Assembly: GCA_021272315.1 (NCBI GenBank)
Contig: JAJSLI010000094.1
Span: 1 to 39,394, forward strand
Direction of reading: 5' to 3'
DNA from: Methylacidiphilales bacterium
GTDB lineage: Bacteria > Verrucomicrobiota > Verrucomicrobiia > Methylacidiphilales > UBA1321
Length of the DNA: 39,394 nucleotides
Shown here: positions 23,096-31,709 of the stretch, piece by piece
Numbering within the stretch: the stretch's first letter is position 1
Layout of the letters: the number at the start of each line of letters is the position of its first letter
Position numbers and translations under genes: made by a program
The notes under the pieces: model-generated
The model's database searches: none
Seen by the model: the letters and a program-made list of their open reading frames with translations, nothing else
What the model was told of the DNA's origin: nothing

Positions 23096-24151
23096 TCACT
23101 TCACCCGGTCGGGCAGACTTGGCTGTAATTGTTTGATCTGCTCGGCGGCATCGCGGTGGCACACCAGGATGGCGTCTTCCGTCTCGATCACAATCAGGTC
23201 CCTCACGCCACAGAGAGCGATGAGCCGTTTCTTTGCCACCGCGATATTCCCCTGCGAATGATACGCCACCACCTCTCCGCGCACCGTGTTGCCGGACGCG
23301 TCCTTCGTCAGGTGCGAGGGCAGAGCCGTCCAGCTCCCGACATCGTCCCAGTCGAAACGCGCCTCCGTCACCGCCACCTGCGCCGCTTTTTCCATGATGG
23401 CATAATCGACCGAAATCTTCGGCAGCGCCGGGAATTTCTTCTTCAGATACGCCTCCCTGTTTTTCTTCGGAAAGGCCTCGATGAACGCGGCTAGCTCCGG
23501 CTTGAGCCGCCGCGCCTCGCGCAAAAAAGTTTCTACTTTCCAAAGGAAAATCCCCGCGTTCCAAAAATAGCGCCTGCTTTTCAGGTAGGTTTTCGCCCGA
23601 GTCGCGTCCGGCTTTTCGACGAACCGTTTGACACGAAAAAACGGGCACGCCGCCGTGCTTTCCGGCAACGGCTCCGCCGCCTCAAGATACCCGAACCGCG
23701 TCGAAGGATGATCGGGCCTGATGCCGAATGTCACGATTGTCCCAGTCTTCGTTGCCAGTTCCGACGCCGTGCGCAATTGCGTCGCGAAAGCCGCCGTGTC
23801 CTTGATCAACGCGTCCGCCGGAAGGAAAACCACCACCGCCTGCGGGTCCAGGCTTCGCACCAGCGCCGTTCCCAGTGCGCAGGCCGGCGCCGTATCGCGC
23901 TTCGCCGGTTCTGCGATGAACTGTTCCGGCTTCAATTGCGGCACCGCCGCGCGACACGCCTTGATCTGCGCACGGTGGGTCAGGACAAAAATATGACTCG
24001 CGGGTAGCGCCCGTTTCACGCGCCGCACCGTCTCTTCCAGCAGCGTCCGCTTCGACAACAGCGGCACCAGGTGCTTCGGCGTCGCCACGCGGCTCAACGG
24101 CCAGAAACGCTCGCCGCTACCTCCGGCCATGATGCAGGCATAAAAGCTCAT
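23096..24151 (-). CDS. manC: mannose-1-phosphate guanylyltransferase
   Basis: Makes GDP-mannose from mannose-1-phosphate and GTP for polysaccharides, O-antigen or glycoprotein sugars. The 351-residue protein is the short, single-domain type without the C-terminal phosphomannose isomerase domain of AlgA. The signature is MAGGSGERFWPLSR with TPKHL (about 8-29); further blocks are IAEPAKRDTAPA, FLPADALI, RFVEKPD, WNAGIFLW and DWDDVGSWTAL. The start ATG at 24151 is well placed before the nucleotide-binding loop. It is divergent from the acyltransferase-ligase fusion across 85 bases. Phosphomannomutase and GDP-mannose users are not in view. Confidence 0.92.
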   Translation of the reverse strand: MSFYACIMAGGSGERFWPLSRVATPKHLVPLLSKRTLLEETVRRVKRALPASHIFVLTHRAQIKACRAAVPQLKPEQFIAEPAKRDTAPACALGTALVRSLDPQAVVVFLPADALIKDTAAFATQLRTASELATKTGTIVTFGIRPDHPSTRFGYLEAAEPLPESTAACPFFRVKRFVEKPDATRAKTYLKSRRYFWNAGIFLWKVETFLREARRLKPELAAFIEAFPKKNREAYLKKKFPALPKISVDYAIMEKAAQVAVTEARFDWDDVGSWTALPSHLTKDASGNTVRGEVVAYHSQGNIAVAKKRLIALCGVRDLIVIETEDAILVCHRDAAEQIKQLQPSLPDRVK

Positions 24152-24236
24152 ATTCTATTTTGTAAGTATACCGTGACTTGAGCTTTAACCTGCGGGCCCT
24201 ACTTTGGCAAGAAGCAGCCCGCCGAAATCTTCCTCC

Positions 24237-26864
24237 ATGGTCCGCTTCTTCCTCCGCTATATCTGCCGTCCACTCGTCTGGCTTCGTTACCGCGTCGAAA
24301 TCCGCGGTCTCGAACAGTTGCGCCAGCTGCCCGGCCCCGCGCTCATCCTGCCCAACCATCCCGGCTACATCGACCCCGTCCTGGTGATGACCCGGATCGG
24401 CGCCGAAATTCCGCTGCGTCCCCTCGTTATCAGCTTCATGTACCGGCCAGTTTTTCTTTTTCCGCTGATGAAATTCCTCGACGCGCTGGAAGTCCCCGAC
24501 CTTGTCCAGCACAGCCAGAGCGCCCGCGAGGGTATCGAGCCCCTCATCGACTCCGTCGTCGACGGACTTGATCGCGGCGAAAATTTTCTCATCTATCCCT
24601 CGGGACGTATCGAGCGCCGCGGTCTCGAGCAAATCGGCTCCACTCGCGCCGTCTCCGACATTCTCGCCCGCCGCCCCCAGACCACACTTATTCTCGTCCG
24701 CACTGCCGGCGTCTGGGGCAGCATGTCCACCTGCGCGCCAACCGGGAAGGAACCCGACCTTGGCGAAAACTTTATCCGCGCCCTTGGCGTCCTCGCGGCC
24801 AACCTCCTGTTTTTCACGCCGCGCCGCCGCATTAAAATCACCATCGAAGTCGTCGACCCCAAGACCCTTCCCGGGCCCCATCGCGAAGTCCTCAATCCCT
24901 TCCTCGAATCGTGGTACAACCGCGGTCTCTCCACCCAGCCCGTCTACGTTCCCTACCATTTTTGGTTCGGCCCGCGCACTTATGAGTTTCCGCAACTCCC
25001 CGCCGCGCGCGAAGTTCCCCTCGAGAAAATCACCTCGGCAACCCGGCAAGCTGTCTGCGACATCCTCGAAGAAAAATTAAAGCGTCCACTCACCGAAGCC
25101 GAAAGAAATCCAGCCACACTGCTCGAAAATCTCGGTCTCGACAGCCTCGACCGCATGGACATCGCCCAGACCATCGAGCAGCGCTTTGGGTTCCGCACCG
25201 AACAGGTGGCCATCACCCTCGCCGAGCTCTGGGCCCTAGCCCAAGGACTCATCGAGGCCGCCTCCGCTCCGCCCATCGCCGTGCCGAAAATCTGGGATGC
25301 GCCCCGCCGCCAGGCTGATGCGCCCTTCGCCGTCCTCTCACCCTCTATCCTCGAGGCCTTCGTCCGCCAAGCCCTCGCCTATCGTGGCGAAGCCGCCGCT
25401 GCGGACGATCTTTCCGGCGTCGTCACCTATGAGCGTCTGCTCGTTGGCGCTCGGCTCTTGTCCCGGCGCTTCACCCCGCTGCCCGGCAACGCCGTCGGAC
25501 TGATGCTGCCGGCCTCCGTCGCTGCCGACACCGCGTTTCTCGCCCTCCTCTGGGCGCACAAACTTCCCATCCTGCTCAACTGGACCACCGGACCGGTGAA
25601 TCTCAACCACGCCGCCCGGGTCATGGACATCAAACGCGTCGTCACTTCGCGCAAATTTATCGACCGCCTGTGCATCAAGATCGACGGCGTCGAGTATGTC
25701 TTCCTCGAAGATCTTCGCCGCGACATCGGCAAGCCCGAAGCCCTCGGTGCACTCCTCGCCACCCGCTTTTGGCCCGGCACCATCATCGCCTCCCTACCCC
25801 GGTCCGATCCGGGTGAAACCGCCGTGGTTCTCTTTACATCCGGCTCGGAAAAAGCGCCCAAGGCCGTCCCACTCACCCATGGCAACATCCTCACCGACGT
25901 GCAGGCCGGCGCCTCCTGTATTGGCTTCAGGCGCGGCGATATTCTCCTCGGTTTTCTACCGCCTTTCCACAGCTTCGGGCTCAGTGGCACGATCGTCCTC
26001 CCACTCGTGGGTGGCCTGCGCGTTGTCCACCACGCCGACCCCACCGACGCCGCCGGACTCGTCCGCAAAATCGCCGCCTACCGTCCCACGCTTCTCCTTT
26101 CCACTCCGACATTTTTCAGCTACATCCTCAAAGCCGCCAAACCGGGCGATCTCGATTCCCTGCGCCTTGTCATCACCGGCGCGGAGAAATGTCCCGACGC
26201 ACTTTTCGTCCTGGCAAAACAAGCCGCGCCCCGCGCCATCCTCACCGAAGGCTACGGCATCACCGAGTGTTCTCCCGTCGTCTCCGTAAGCCGCCCCGGC
26301 AATCAACGCCATGGTACCGTCGGCCAGCCACTGGAGGGTGTGGAGGTGCTCGTTGTCGATCCCGACTCGATGCAGCCGCTTCCGCCCGGCCGGCGAGGGC
26401 TCCTCCTCGTCCATGGTCCCACCGTCTTTTCCGGGTATCTTCACTACGACGGACCCAGCCCCTTCCATGAACACGGCGGCAGGCGCTGGTACATCACGGG
26501 CGATCTCGCCAGCGTCGATGCCGATGGGTTCATCCATTTTGCCGGACGCCTCAAGCGTTTCATCAAGGCCGGCGGAGAAATGATCTCGCTGCCCGCGCTC
26601 GAGGAACCGCTCGCCGTCACCTGGCCGCCCGATGAAAACGGCCCGCAGGTCGCCGTGGAAGGGATCGAGACGCCCGACGGCCGCAAAATCGTCCTCTTTA
26701 CCACCGCCGGCATTACCCTTGCAGAGGCCAATTCGCTGCTTACTCAGGCTGGCTTTCGCGGCATCATGCGTCTCGACGAAGTCCGCCGCCTCGATCGCCT
26801 CCCGCTCCTCGGCACCGGCAAAACCGACTACAAGGTACTTCGCGCGCAAATCCAGCAACTCTGA
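24237..26864 (+). CDS. PlsC acyltransferase - ACP - AMP-dependent acyl ligase fusion (Aas-like)
   Basis: An 875-residue protein with three joined domains. The N-terminal PlsC-type acyltransferase has NHPGYIDP with His41 and Asp46 of the H-x4-D motif and FLIYPSGRIERRG as its second block. A carrier domain follows (about 265-340) with the phosphopantetheine Ser303 in NLGLDSLDRMD. The C-terminal adenylating domain has LFTSGSEKAPKAVPLTHGN (Thr534 in the P-loop), GYGITECSPVVSV, YITGDLASVDADGF and GTGKTDYKVLR. Escherichia Aas has PlsC and ligase but no internal ACP. The enzyme may activate fatty acids onto its own carrier and transfer them to lysophospholipids. The frame opens at a TTG at 24204; the ATG at 24237 is preferred. 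Confidence 0.9.
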   Translation: MVRFFLRYICRPLVWLRYRVEIRGLEQLRQLPGPALILPNHPGYIDPVLVMTRIGAEIPLRPLVISFMYRPVFLFPLMKFLDALEVPDLVQHSQSAREGIEPLIDSVVDGLDRGENFLIYPSGRIERRGLEQIGSTRAVSDILARRPQTTLILVRTAGVWGSMSTCAPTGKEPDLGENFIRALGVLAANLLFFTPRRRIKITIEVVDPKTLPGPHREVLNPFLESWYNRGLSTQPVYVPYHFWFGPRTYEFPQLPAAREVPLEKITSATRQAVCDILEEKLKRPLTEAERNPATLLENLGLDSLDRMDIAQTIEQRFGFRTEQVAITLAELWALAQGLIEAASAPPIAVPKIWDAPRRQADAPFAVLSPSILEAFVRQALAYRGEAAAADDLSGVVTYERLLVGARLLSRRFTPLPGNAVGLMLPASVAADTAFLALLWAHKLPILLNWTTGPVNLNHAARVMDIKRVVTSRKFIDRLCIKIDGVEYVFLEDLRRDIGKPEALGALLATRFWPGTIIASLPRSDPGETAVVLFTSGSEKAPKAVPLTHGNILTDVQAGASCIGFRRGDILLGFLPPFHSFGLSGTIVLPLVGGLRVVHHADPTDAAGLVRKIAAYRPTLLLSTPTFFSYILKAAKPGDLDSLRLVITGAEKCPDALFVLAKQAAPRAILTEGYGITECSPVVSVSRPGNQRHGTVGQPLEGVEVLVVDPDSMQPLPPGRRGLLLVHGPTVFSGYLHYDGPSPFHEHGGRRWYITGDLASVDADGFIHFAGRLKRFIKAGGEMISLPALEEPLAVTWPPDENGPQVAVEGIETPDGRKIVLFTTAGITLAEANSLLTQAGFRGIMRLDEVRRLDRLPLLGTGKTDYKVLRAQIQQL

Positions 26865-26869
26865 AACAG

Positions 26870-26902
26870 CCGCGAGGCAACGGACCGCTTCCGTTGCAGC
26901 GG
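26870..26902 (+). terminator. hairpin after the acyl-ligase fusion
   Basis: GCAACGG (26877-26883) and CCGTTGC (26891-26897) are perfect arms with a 7-base loop; CCGC (26870-26873) and GCGG (26899-26902) extend the stem beyond a small internal loop. It begins six bases after the stop. No T run follows, so it may be a processing or stability hairpin rather than an intrinsic terminator. Confidence 0.4.
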
Positions 26903-26978
26903 CGACCTGTGCTAGTCGTGAGTGAAACCGAAGGAACCGCCGCTGAATTTCCGTTAAAATTCTGTTCCGTCAAAAAAA

Positions 26979-28856
26979 TCAAATCAAATCAGGAAAAGTC
27001 TGGAACTGTTCCAGCATATCACGGGCAAAATCATCGTAGACGTACTGCTTGTTCCCCCGCGCCTCCCAGAGTACGAGCGTAGACGGCAATTGCTCCCAAG
27101 GCCGCGGATCGAGCAGGTGGTTGCCGCTGTAACCGATGCCGATCTGCTTGACCAGGTGGTTTGCCGAGCACAGGGCATGCGCGAGCACCGAGCGGCGGGG
27201 GATCTTTTCCGGCGTCTCGTGCAGAGCCACCACTTCCACCAGCGCGTGCGGCAGTTCCTGTCCCTTCAGCCAATCCGAGCCGATTTCGGCGTGGTCTATG
27301 CCAAACACCGCCCTCTCGCACTCCACCAGCGATTGCTGCTCCTGGAGAGAGCGGTTGATCGCTGTGAAATAGACATAGGGAAACAGCTCCGCAAGGATCA
27401 GCTTGCCGACATCGTGGCTCATGCCCGCCACATATTCGAGCCCAGTCCGCTTCAAGTTCAGCGCGTCGTAGAAGAAATCAATCACGATCCCGACCGAAAT
27501 TTGGTGGCGCCACAGCGGCGTCCAGTCGAATTGGGTCAATTTCGGGGCCTCGAAATTCAGGGCAAAAAAAGTTAACGCCAGGTTGTGCGCCCGTTCCAAC
27601 CCCAACGTCTCCAGCACCTCCGCGGCGGGCAGGTTGACCGCGCGCTCCGATTCATTTTGCGGGTTGTTCATGAAGTCGGCCAGCAACCGCACCGCCGGCT
27701 CGTAGCCCGGCACCTTTTCCATTACCTCCGCCAGTGCTCCCGGCTCTTCTGCGCGGGGGTGGCAAAGATCGCGCAGTGTGTTGGCCAGAGCGTTAACCTT
27801 CAGCGGCTCGATACGGTTTTCCAGCGCCTCCTTGACATGCGTGCGCGACAACAGGATCGCTGCCTCCGTCTTCGCCTGCCCCGTGTCCCATTGCGACTTG
27901 GTCCGCGCCAGTAACCCGTGGATCATCTGTGTATCGTTACCCGAGCGGGGGATTGAGACCGGCTTCAGCGCCGGCGTCTCTTCCAATTCCAAGGAGGTCG
28001 TCTCATAACGGAAGGAGTGGACATTCTCGAGCGCCGTACGCAACTCGCGGTAATTGGCGAAGCGATCGTCCGGCGAACGCTCCAACATTTTTTTCAGCAA
28101 GCAAATCCACCCGATCGGAAGGTTAGCCTCTTGCGCGATTTCCTTCGGGAATGGTTTTTCCAGGTGCCCCCAGATGATGTCCTCCACGCTCTTTCCGCTG
28201 AACGGCGGGTGGCCGGTCATCAAATGAAAAAGCGTCGCGCCCAGCGAATAGATATCGGTGCGCTGATCGGTCGGGCTCCGCGTGATCTGCTCCGGCGAAA
28301 CATAGGCCGGCGTTCCGAACGCCTCACGATCCGTACCGTCGCCCGCGGCTTTCACGATCTTTTGCGCCAGGCCAAAGTCGGTCAACATGATGTTGTTGGC
28401 ACGGTCGACCAAAAAATTGGCCGGCTTGATATCGAGATGCACGATGTTCGCCTTATGCGCCGAATGAAGCGCCGCGACGGCGTGGCTCAGGAACCACTTG
28501 GCCTGCTCCTCGTTGAACCACCGCTTAACGTCGATCCAGTCGTCGAACGTCTCCCCATCGATGTAGGCCATGCTGAAGAAAACGACGTTGCCCTCCTGTC
28601 CGATAAAAAAAATCGGGATGATATTTGGATGCCGCAACGCCGCCACTGCGCGCGCCTCCTCTTGAAAATACTGCACGTAATTTGAATTGCTCGCGTACTC
28701 GGGTCGCAGCACCTTGATAGCCACGTAGCGCTCCAGCGCCGGCTCCAGCGCTTTGAACACTGTCCCCATGCCACCCTGCGCGATTTTGTCGGCAATCACG
28801 TAATGACCCAGATGGGTTCCAGGGACCAAATCCGAAAGCTCCAGGGGATTAGGCAT
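26979..28856 (-). CDS. Ser/Thr protein kinase with C-terminal HDOD domain
   Basis: A 625-residue cytoplasmic protein with no membrane segment. The Hanks-type kinase (about 15-285) is complete: glycine loop IAQGGMGTVFKA, Lys48 in VAIKVLR, Glu67, catalytic HLDIKPANFL (His140-Leu-Asp142, Lys144, Asn147), DFG at 160-162, and FGTPAYVSPEQ. HLD replaces the common HRD, so it is a non-RD kinase. After a linker the HDOD domain (about 330-580) keeps HD at 481-482 in MSHDVGKLIL, and His451 and His522 (DHAEIGSDWLKG). HDOD domains are usually signalling modules related to HD phosphohydrolases, often without activity. The target of the kinase is unknown. It follows the amidase gene by 134 bases on the same strand. 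Confidence 0.92.
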   Translation of the reverse strand: MPNPLELSDLVPGTHLGHYVIADKIAQGGMGTVFKALEPALERYVAIKVLRPEYASNSNYVQYFQEEARAVAALRHPNIIPIFFIGQEGNVVFFSMAYIDGETFDDWIDVKRWFNEEQAKWFLSHAVAALHSAHKANIVHLDIKPANFLVDRANNIMLTDFGLAQKIVKAAGDGTDREAFGTPAYVSPEQITRSPTDQRTDIYSLGATLFHLMTGHPPFSGKSVEDIIWGHLEKPFPKEIAQEANLPIGWICLLKKMLERSPDDRFANYRELRTALENVHSFRYETTSLELEETPALKPVSIPRSGNDTQMIHGLLARTKSQWDTGQAKTEAAILLSRTHVKEALENRIEPLKVNALANTLRDLCHPRAEEPGALAEVMEKVPGYEPAVRLLADFMNNPQNESERAVNLPAAEVLETLGLERAHNLALTFFALNFEAPKLTQFDWTPLWRHQISVGIVIDFFYDALNLKRTGLEYVAGMSHDVGKLILAELFPYVYFTAINRSLQEQQSLVECERAVFGIDHAEIGSDWLKGQELPHALVEVVALHETPEKIPRRSVLAHALCSANHLVKQIGIGYSGNHLLDPRPWEQLPSTLVLWEARGNKQYVYDDFARDMLEQFQTFPDLI

Positions 28857-28869
28857 ACAAGCTTTTCTA

Positions 28870-28892
28870 TGTGCGCACGTTTTGAGCGCACA
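28870..28892 (-). promoter_or_regulatory. 7-bp inverted repeat in front of the kinase-HDOD gene
   Basis: TGTGCGC (28870-28876) and GCGCACA (28886-28892) are perfect inverted arms with a 9-base spacer, 13 bases upstream of the ATG at 28856. The surrounding intergenic DNA is AT-rich. It could be an operator, or a leader hairpin covering the ribosome binding site. Confidence 0.4.
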
Positions 28893-28990
28893 GACGAATA
28901 TCTAGCCTTCTTTTCACGAAATAACAGTGGAAAGTGCCTTTTGGAAAAATTAATTTCTTTAGGAAAGATTGCTATTTTCAGCCCCGCGAT

Positions 28991-30478
28991 TTATTTCGTT
29001 TGCCCCGAAACCGCCTGATTCGTGGTCGTCCCCGCGATTACCGGCGGGCTTGCATACGCCTTGACCAGCCCCTTGGCCACGCAGTCGGCGTACTCCCGGA
29101 AAATGCTTCCGTAACTTTTCCCATCAAAGCTGCGCATCCCGTCATAGTCCCCAGCGAGCAGTCGCTGATAGACGATACGGTTGTTCATGAAGTAGGGTTC
29201 CGTACAAACCACTGGCCCATCGTATTCGCGATTGGCCGCCAGGTTGCGCGCCACCACGTAGGGATTATTCAGGATCACCTGTCGTGTCGTGTTCGAATTC
29301 CCGTATTTTACCGGCCCGAGCCCCGTCACCTGCTTGAAAACGTCGGCGATATCGGCGGCCACCTCCGCCTCGATATCCGAACTTCCCTCCATCATCTTGT
29401 AAACGCAGCGCATTTGCATCTCAGGATCGGCCATCTCCGACCTGGTGTAGCTACCGTGGACAAAAAAGATGTTCTGGTTCGCCGTGGTCAGCCGCCCGCG
29501 CCCGCTCCCCGGTGTCGCATCGATGTAAAGCGTCACCGTGATGTCCGGCACGAAATTATTCCGGATCCGGTTGCCGCGCTCCACGATCTCCGAGCAGCGA
29601 TAAAAAAGGAACTCCGCCAGTTCCATCAACCGTTGTCCAAAAAGGAGATTCAGCTTGTCCTGGGGCAGCGCCCGCAGATTCGTCGCATGCGAGGAATGAG
29701 CCACCAGCATCGCGCGCGCCAGCGGAATCATGTCTTGCGGGCGATAGGGCGTCACCGGCTCCGTTGAGTCCCGCACCAGAAACACCGTGGCTCCCAGGTT
29801 CGTAAGCTCCTGCTTCAACAGCCGCGCCGTGATCAGGTTCAGGTCGCCCTCCTGCACCGGTGCGCTACCGTGGTAACGGGTGCTCCGTTCTTCCATCTGC
29901 GCCCACGGACCGCCGATATGTCCGGGATCGATCGCCACCCTCAGCCCGTTCAGCGGCTTGTCCACCGGGTGCAGCTCAGCCCGGAACTCCGCCGGCGTGC
30001 GGAACCAGCGCATCGGCGGTCGTGGCTGGTTCGGCGGCGCGAATTGCAGCACAAACTGCGGCTCCTGCCTCTCTTTTGCTGATGGATAGATTTTTACCTG
30101 CGAATCGGTGATGGTGTAGTAGCCCGGAAAAACCGAGAACGGATCGTAGAGCGTGTGCAACTTCTGCTCAAATTGCTGCCGCGTGATCGTCCCCTGATAG
30201 GGATCAAGCGTGAACCACGGGTTCGGTGTCGGCAGCCGCGGAGAACGGGTCGGCGTCTCATAATGGCGCAATGCGCTGATGCTCCGCGCCGACATCGAAA
30301 TCTCTGGCGTAATGGACGGGTAAACCAAAGGCGCCGATTGCGTCGTTGCGTCCGGAGAGGGAGGGGGCGTTGTGACCGTTTCGACCGGTTTGGCCCAGAC
30401 GGTCAGGCAGAAAAAAGCCCCCGCTCCGGCCCAGGCGGCAACCCTCTTAACAATAAACCTGTCTTTGCCCCTGAACAT
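28991..30478 (-). CDS. N-acetylmuramoyl-L-alanine amidase-like protein (Amidase_3), altered zinc site
   Basis: A 495-residue exported protein with a signal peptide (basic MFRGKDRFIVKR, hydrophobic AAWAGAGAFFCLTVW). Residues about 50-175 hold a Pro/Thr-rich region and a fold I do not recognise. The Amidase_3 domain starts at LRVAIDPGHIGG with His187; the second ligand is Glu210 in EGDLNLITARLL; the catalytic Glu is in VVCTEPYFMNN. The second zinc His, usually in SIHAN, is Tyr318 in TVTLYIDATP, after a long insertion; His341 in FFVHGSY is a possible replacement. The family hydrolyses the amide between MurNAc and the stem peptide. ATG at 30478 is preferred to a TTG at 30523. Confidence 0.85.
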   Translation of the reverse strand: MFRGKDRFIVKRVAAWAGAGAFFCLTVWAKPVETVTTPPPSPDATTQSAPLVYPSITPEISMSARSISALRHYETPTRSPRLPTPNPWFTLDPYQGTITRQQFEQKLHTLYDPFSVFPGYYTITDSQVKIYPSAKERQEPQFVLQFAPPNQPRPPMRWFRTPAEFRAELHPVDKPLNGLRVAIDPGHIGGPWAQMEERSTRYHGSAPVQEGDLNLITARLLKQELTNLGATVFLVRDSTEPVTPYRPQDMIPLARAMLVAHSSHATNLRALPQDKLNLLFGQRLMELAEFLFYRCSEIVERGNRIRNNFVPDITVTLYIDATPGSGRGRLTTANQNIFFVHGSYTRSEMADPEMQMRCVYKMMEGSSDIEAEVAADIADVFKQVTGLGPVKYGNSNTTRQVILNNPYVVARNLAANREYDGPVVCTEPYFMNNRIVYQRLLAGDYDGMRSFDGKSYGSIFREYADCVAKGLVKAYASPPVIAGTTTNQAVSGQTK

Positions 30479-30643
30479 GGGGGTCAAAACTGTCAGCGCT
30501 CCCTCAAAAACGCAAGGTCGCAATTTTCGTGCACGTGAGGAAATGGTAAATAAAGATAGGCTCGCGCCCTATCGAGGCTTGGCGAAACCGGGGCCTTAGT
30601 CTATGCAAGGGACGGATTCCGACGCTCCAACCCCCTTTTCCCC

Positions 30644-31609
30644 ATGATCGATTTTTCCCGCGCACTGAGCCTCGCCTGGGAACGGATGGTCATCATCCTG
30701 TTTAGCCCCTTTGACCTTGGGAAATGGTTCGCCATCGGCTTGAGCGCCTTCCTGGCTGGTTTTCTTTCGGGAGGCAACGGCATCAATAGCTCCTACAATT
30801 ATAATAATAAATTTAACAGCTTTAGTGGCGGGGCGCAGTCACCCAGCGCGAGCATCCACCAGCTTTACTCCAGCCTTTCCGGTGCCATGGCCGGGGTCCA
30901 GCTCGCAATCATTATAATTGTGGGCTTTGTGGTCCTACTTTTTGTCTTGGCCCTGATCGTCGTCATTTACTGGCTGGGAGCGCGGGGGCAATTCCTTTTC
31001 CTCGACAACATCGTGCGCAACCGGGGCGCAATTGCGTGGCCCTGGAGTTATTATTCGCGCCAGGCAAACAGCCTCTTCTTGTTTTATCTTCTCCTCATCG
31101 TTGTCTCCCTCCTTATCTTCCTCCCGATTATCGGCGTAGCCATAATGATGGGCATTCCTCTCTATATCCACCAGCGCTGGCCGGAAGGCTGGGAAATCGT
31201 CGGCTTTATCGTCCTTGGATTGGCTTATATGGTTATAGCCACTGTTTTTAGTTTCATCCTCTTTGTCTTTAAGGAATTCGGCGTGCCTCTCATGTTTCGC
31301 AATGGTCTGCTTGCCCAGACCGCGTTCATGGAATCACTCAGCATCATCAGACTCCATTTCGGCAGCGTTTTCGTTTACGTCCTGCTTCGCATTGCCCTTT
31401 GGCTCGCCATTGTTATCCTTTCGATCATCACCTGTTGCTTTACTTGCTGCATCGCGATGCTGCCCTATATCGGAACCGTGGTGCTGCTTCCCGCGCTCGT
31501 TTTTGTGCGGTGTTTTTCTCTCGACTGCCTCGCCCAGTTCGGGCCGCAATACGATGTCTGGACTGTCGATGTGCCGCCCGAACCCACACCGGGTGCGGCT
31601 TCGTCCTAA
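30644..31609 (+). CDS. polytopic membrane protein of unknown function
   Basis: A 321-residue protein with about six hydrophobic helices (roughly 20-45, 85-115, 135-165, 180-210, 240-275 and 275-290) after an amphipathic start DFSRALSLAWERMVIILFSP. A Ser/Asn/Gly-rich stretch (about 46-75) lies between the first helices and a Cys cluster (TCCFTCC) in the last. FDLGKWFAIGLSAFLAG near the N-terminus is the block I would expect for a family of multi-pass membrane proteins with no known role. No transporter motif is evident. It is divergent from the amidase gene and convergent with argH. Confidence 0.75.
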   Translation: MIDFSRALSLAWERMVIILFSPFDLGKWFAIGLSAFLAGFLSGGNGINSSYNYNNKFNSFSGGAQSPSASIHQLYSSLSGAMAGVQLAIIIIVGFVVLLFVLALIVVIYWLGARGQFLFLDNIVRNRGAIAWPWSYYSRQANSLFLFYLLLIVVSLLIFLPIIGVAIMMGIPLYIHQRWPEGWEIVGFIVLGLAYMVIATVFSFILFVFKEFGVPLMFRNGLLAQTAFMESLSIIRLHFGSVFVYVLLRIALWLAIVILSIITCCFTCCIAMLPYIGTVVLLPALVFVRCFSLDCLAQFGPQYDVWTVDVPPEPTPGAASS

Positions 31610-31709
31610 AATCAGTTTTATACTTAGGTCATCCCGGGACTGCACCTTCGACGCCTGACAAAAGGCGGAGGCATCCAATTGCGTTATCGCGCACGTCGTG
31701 TCGATCGGC

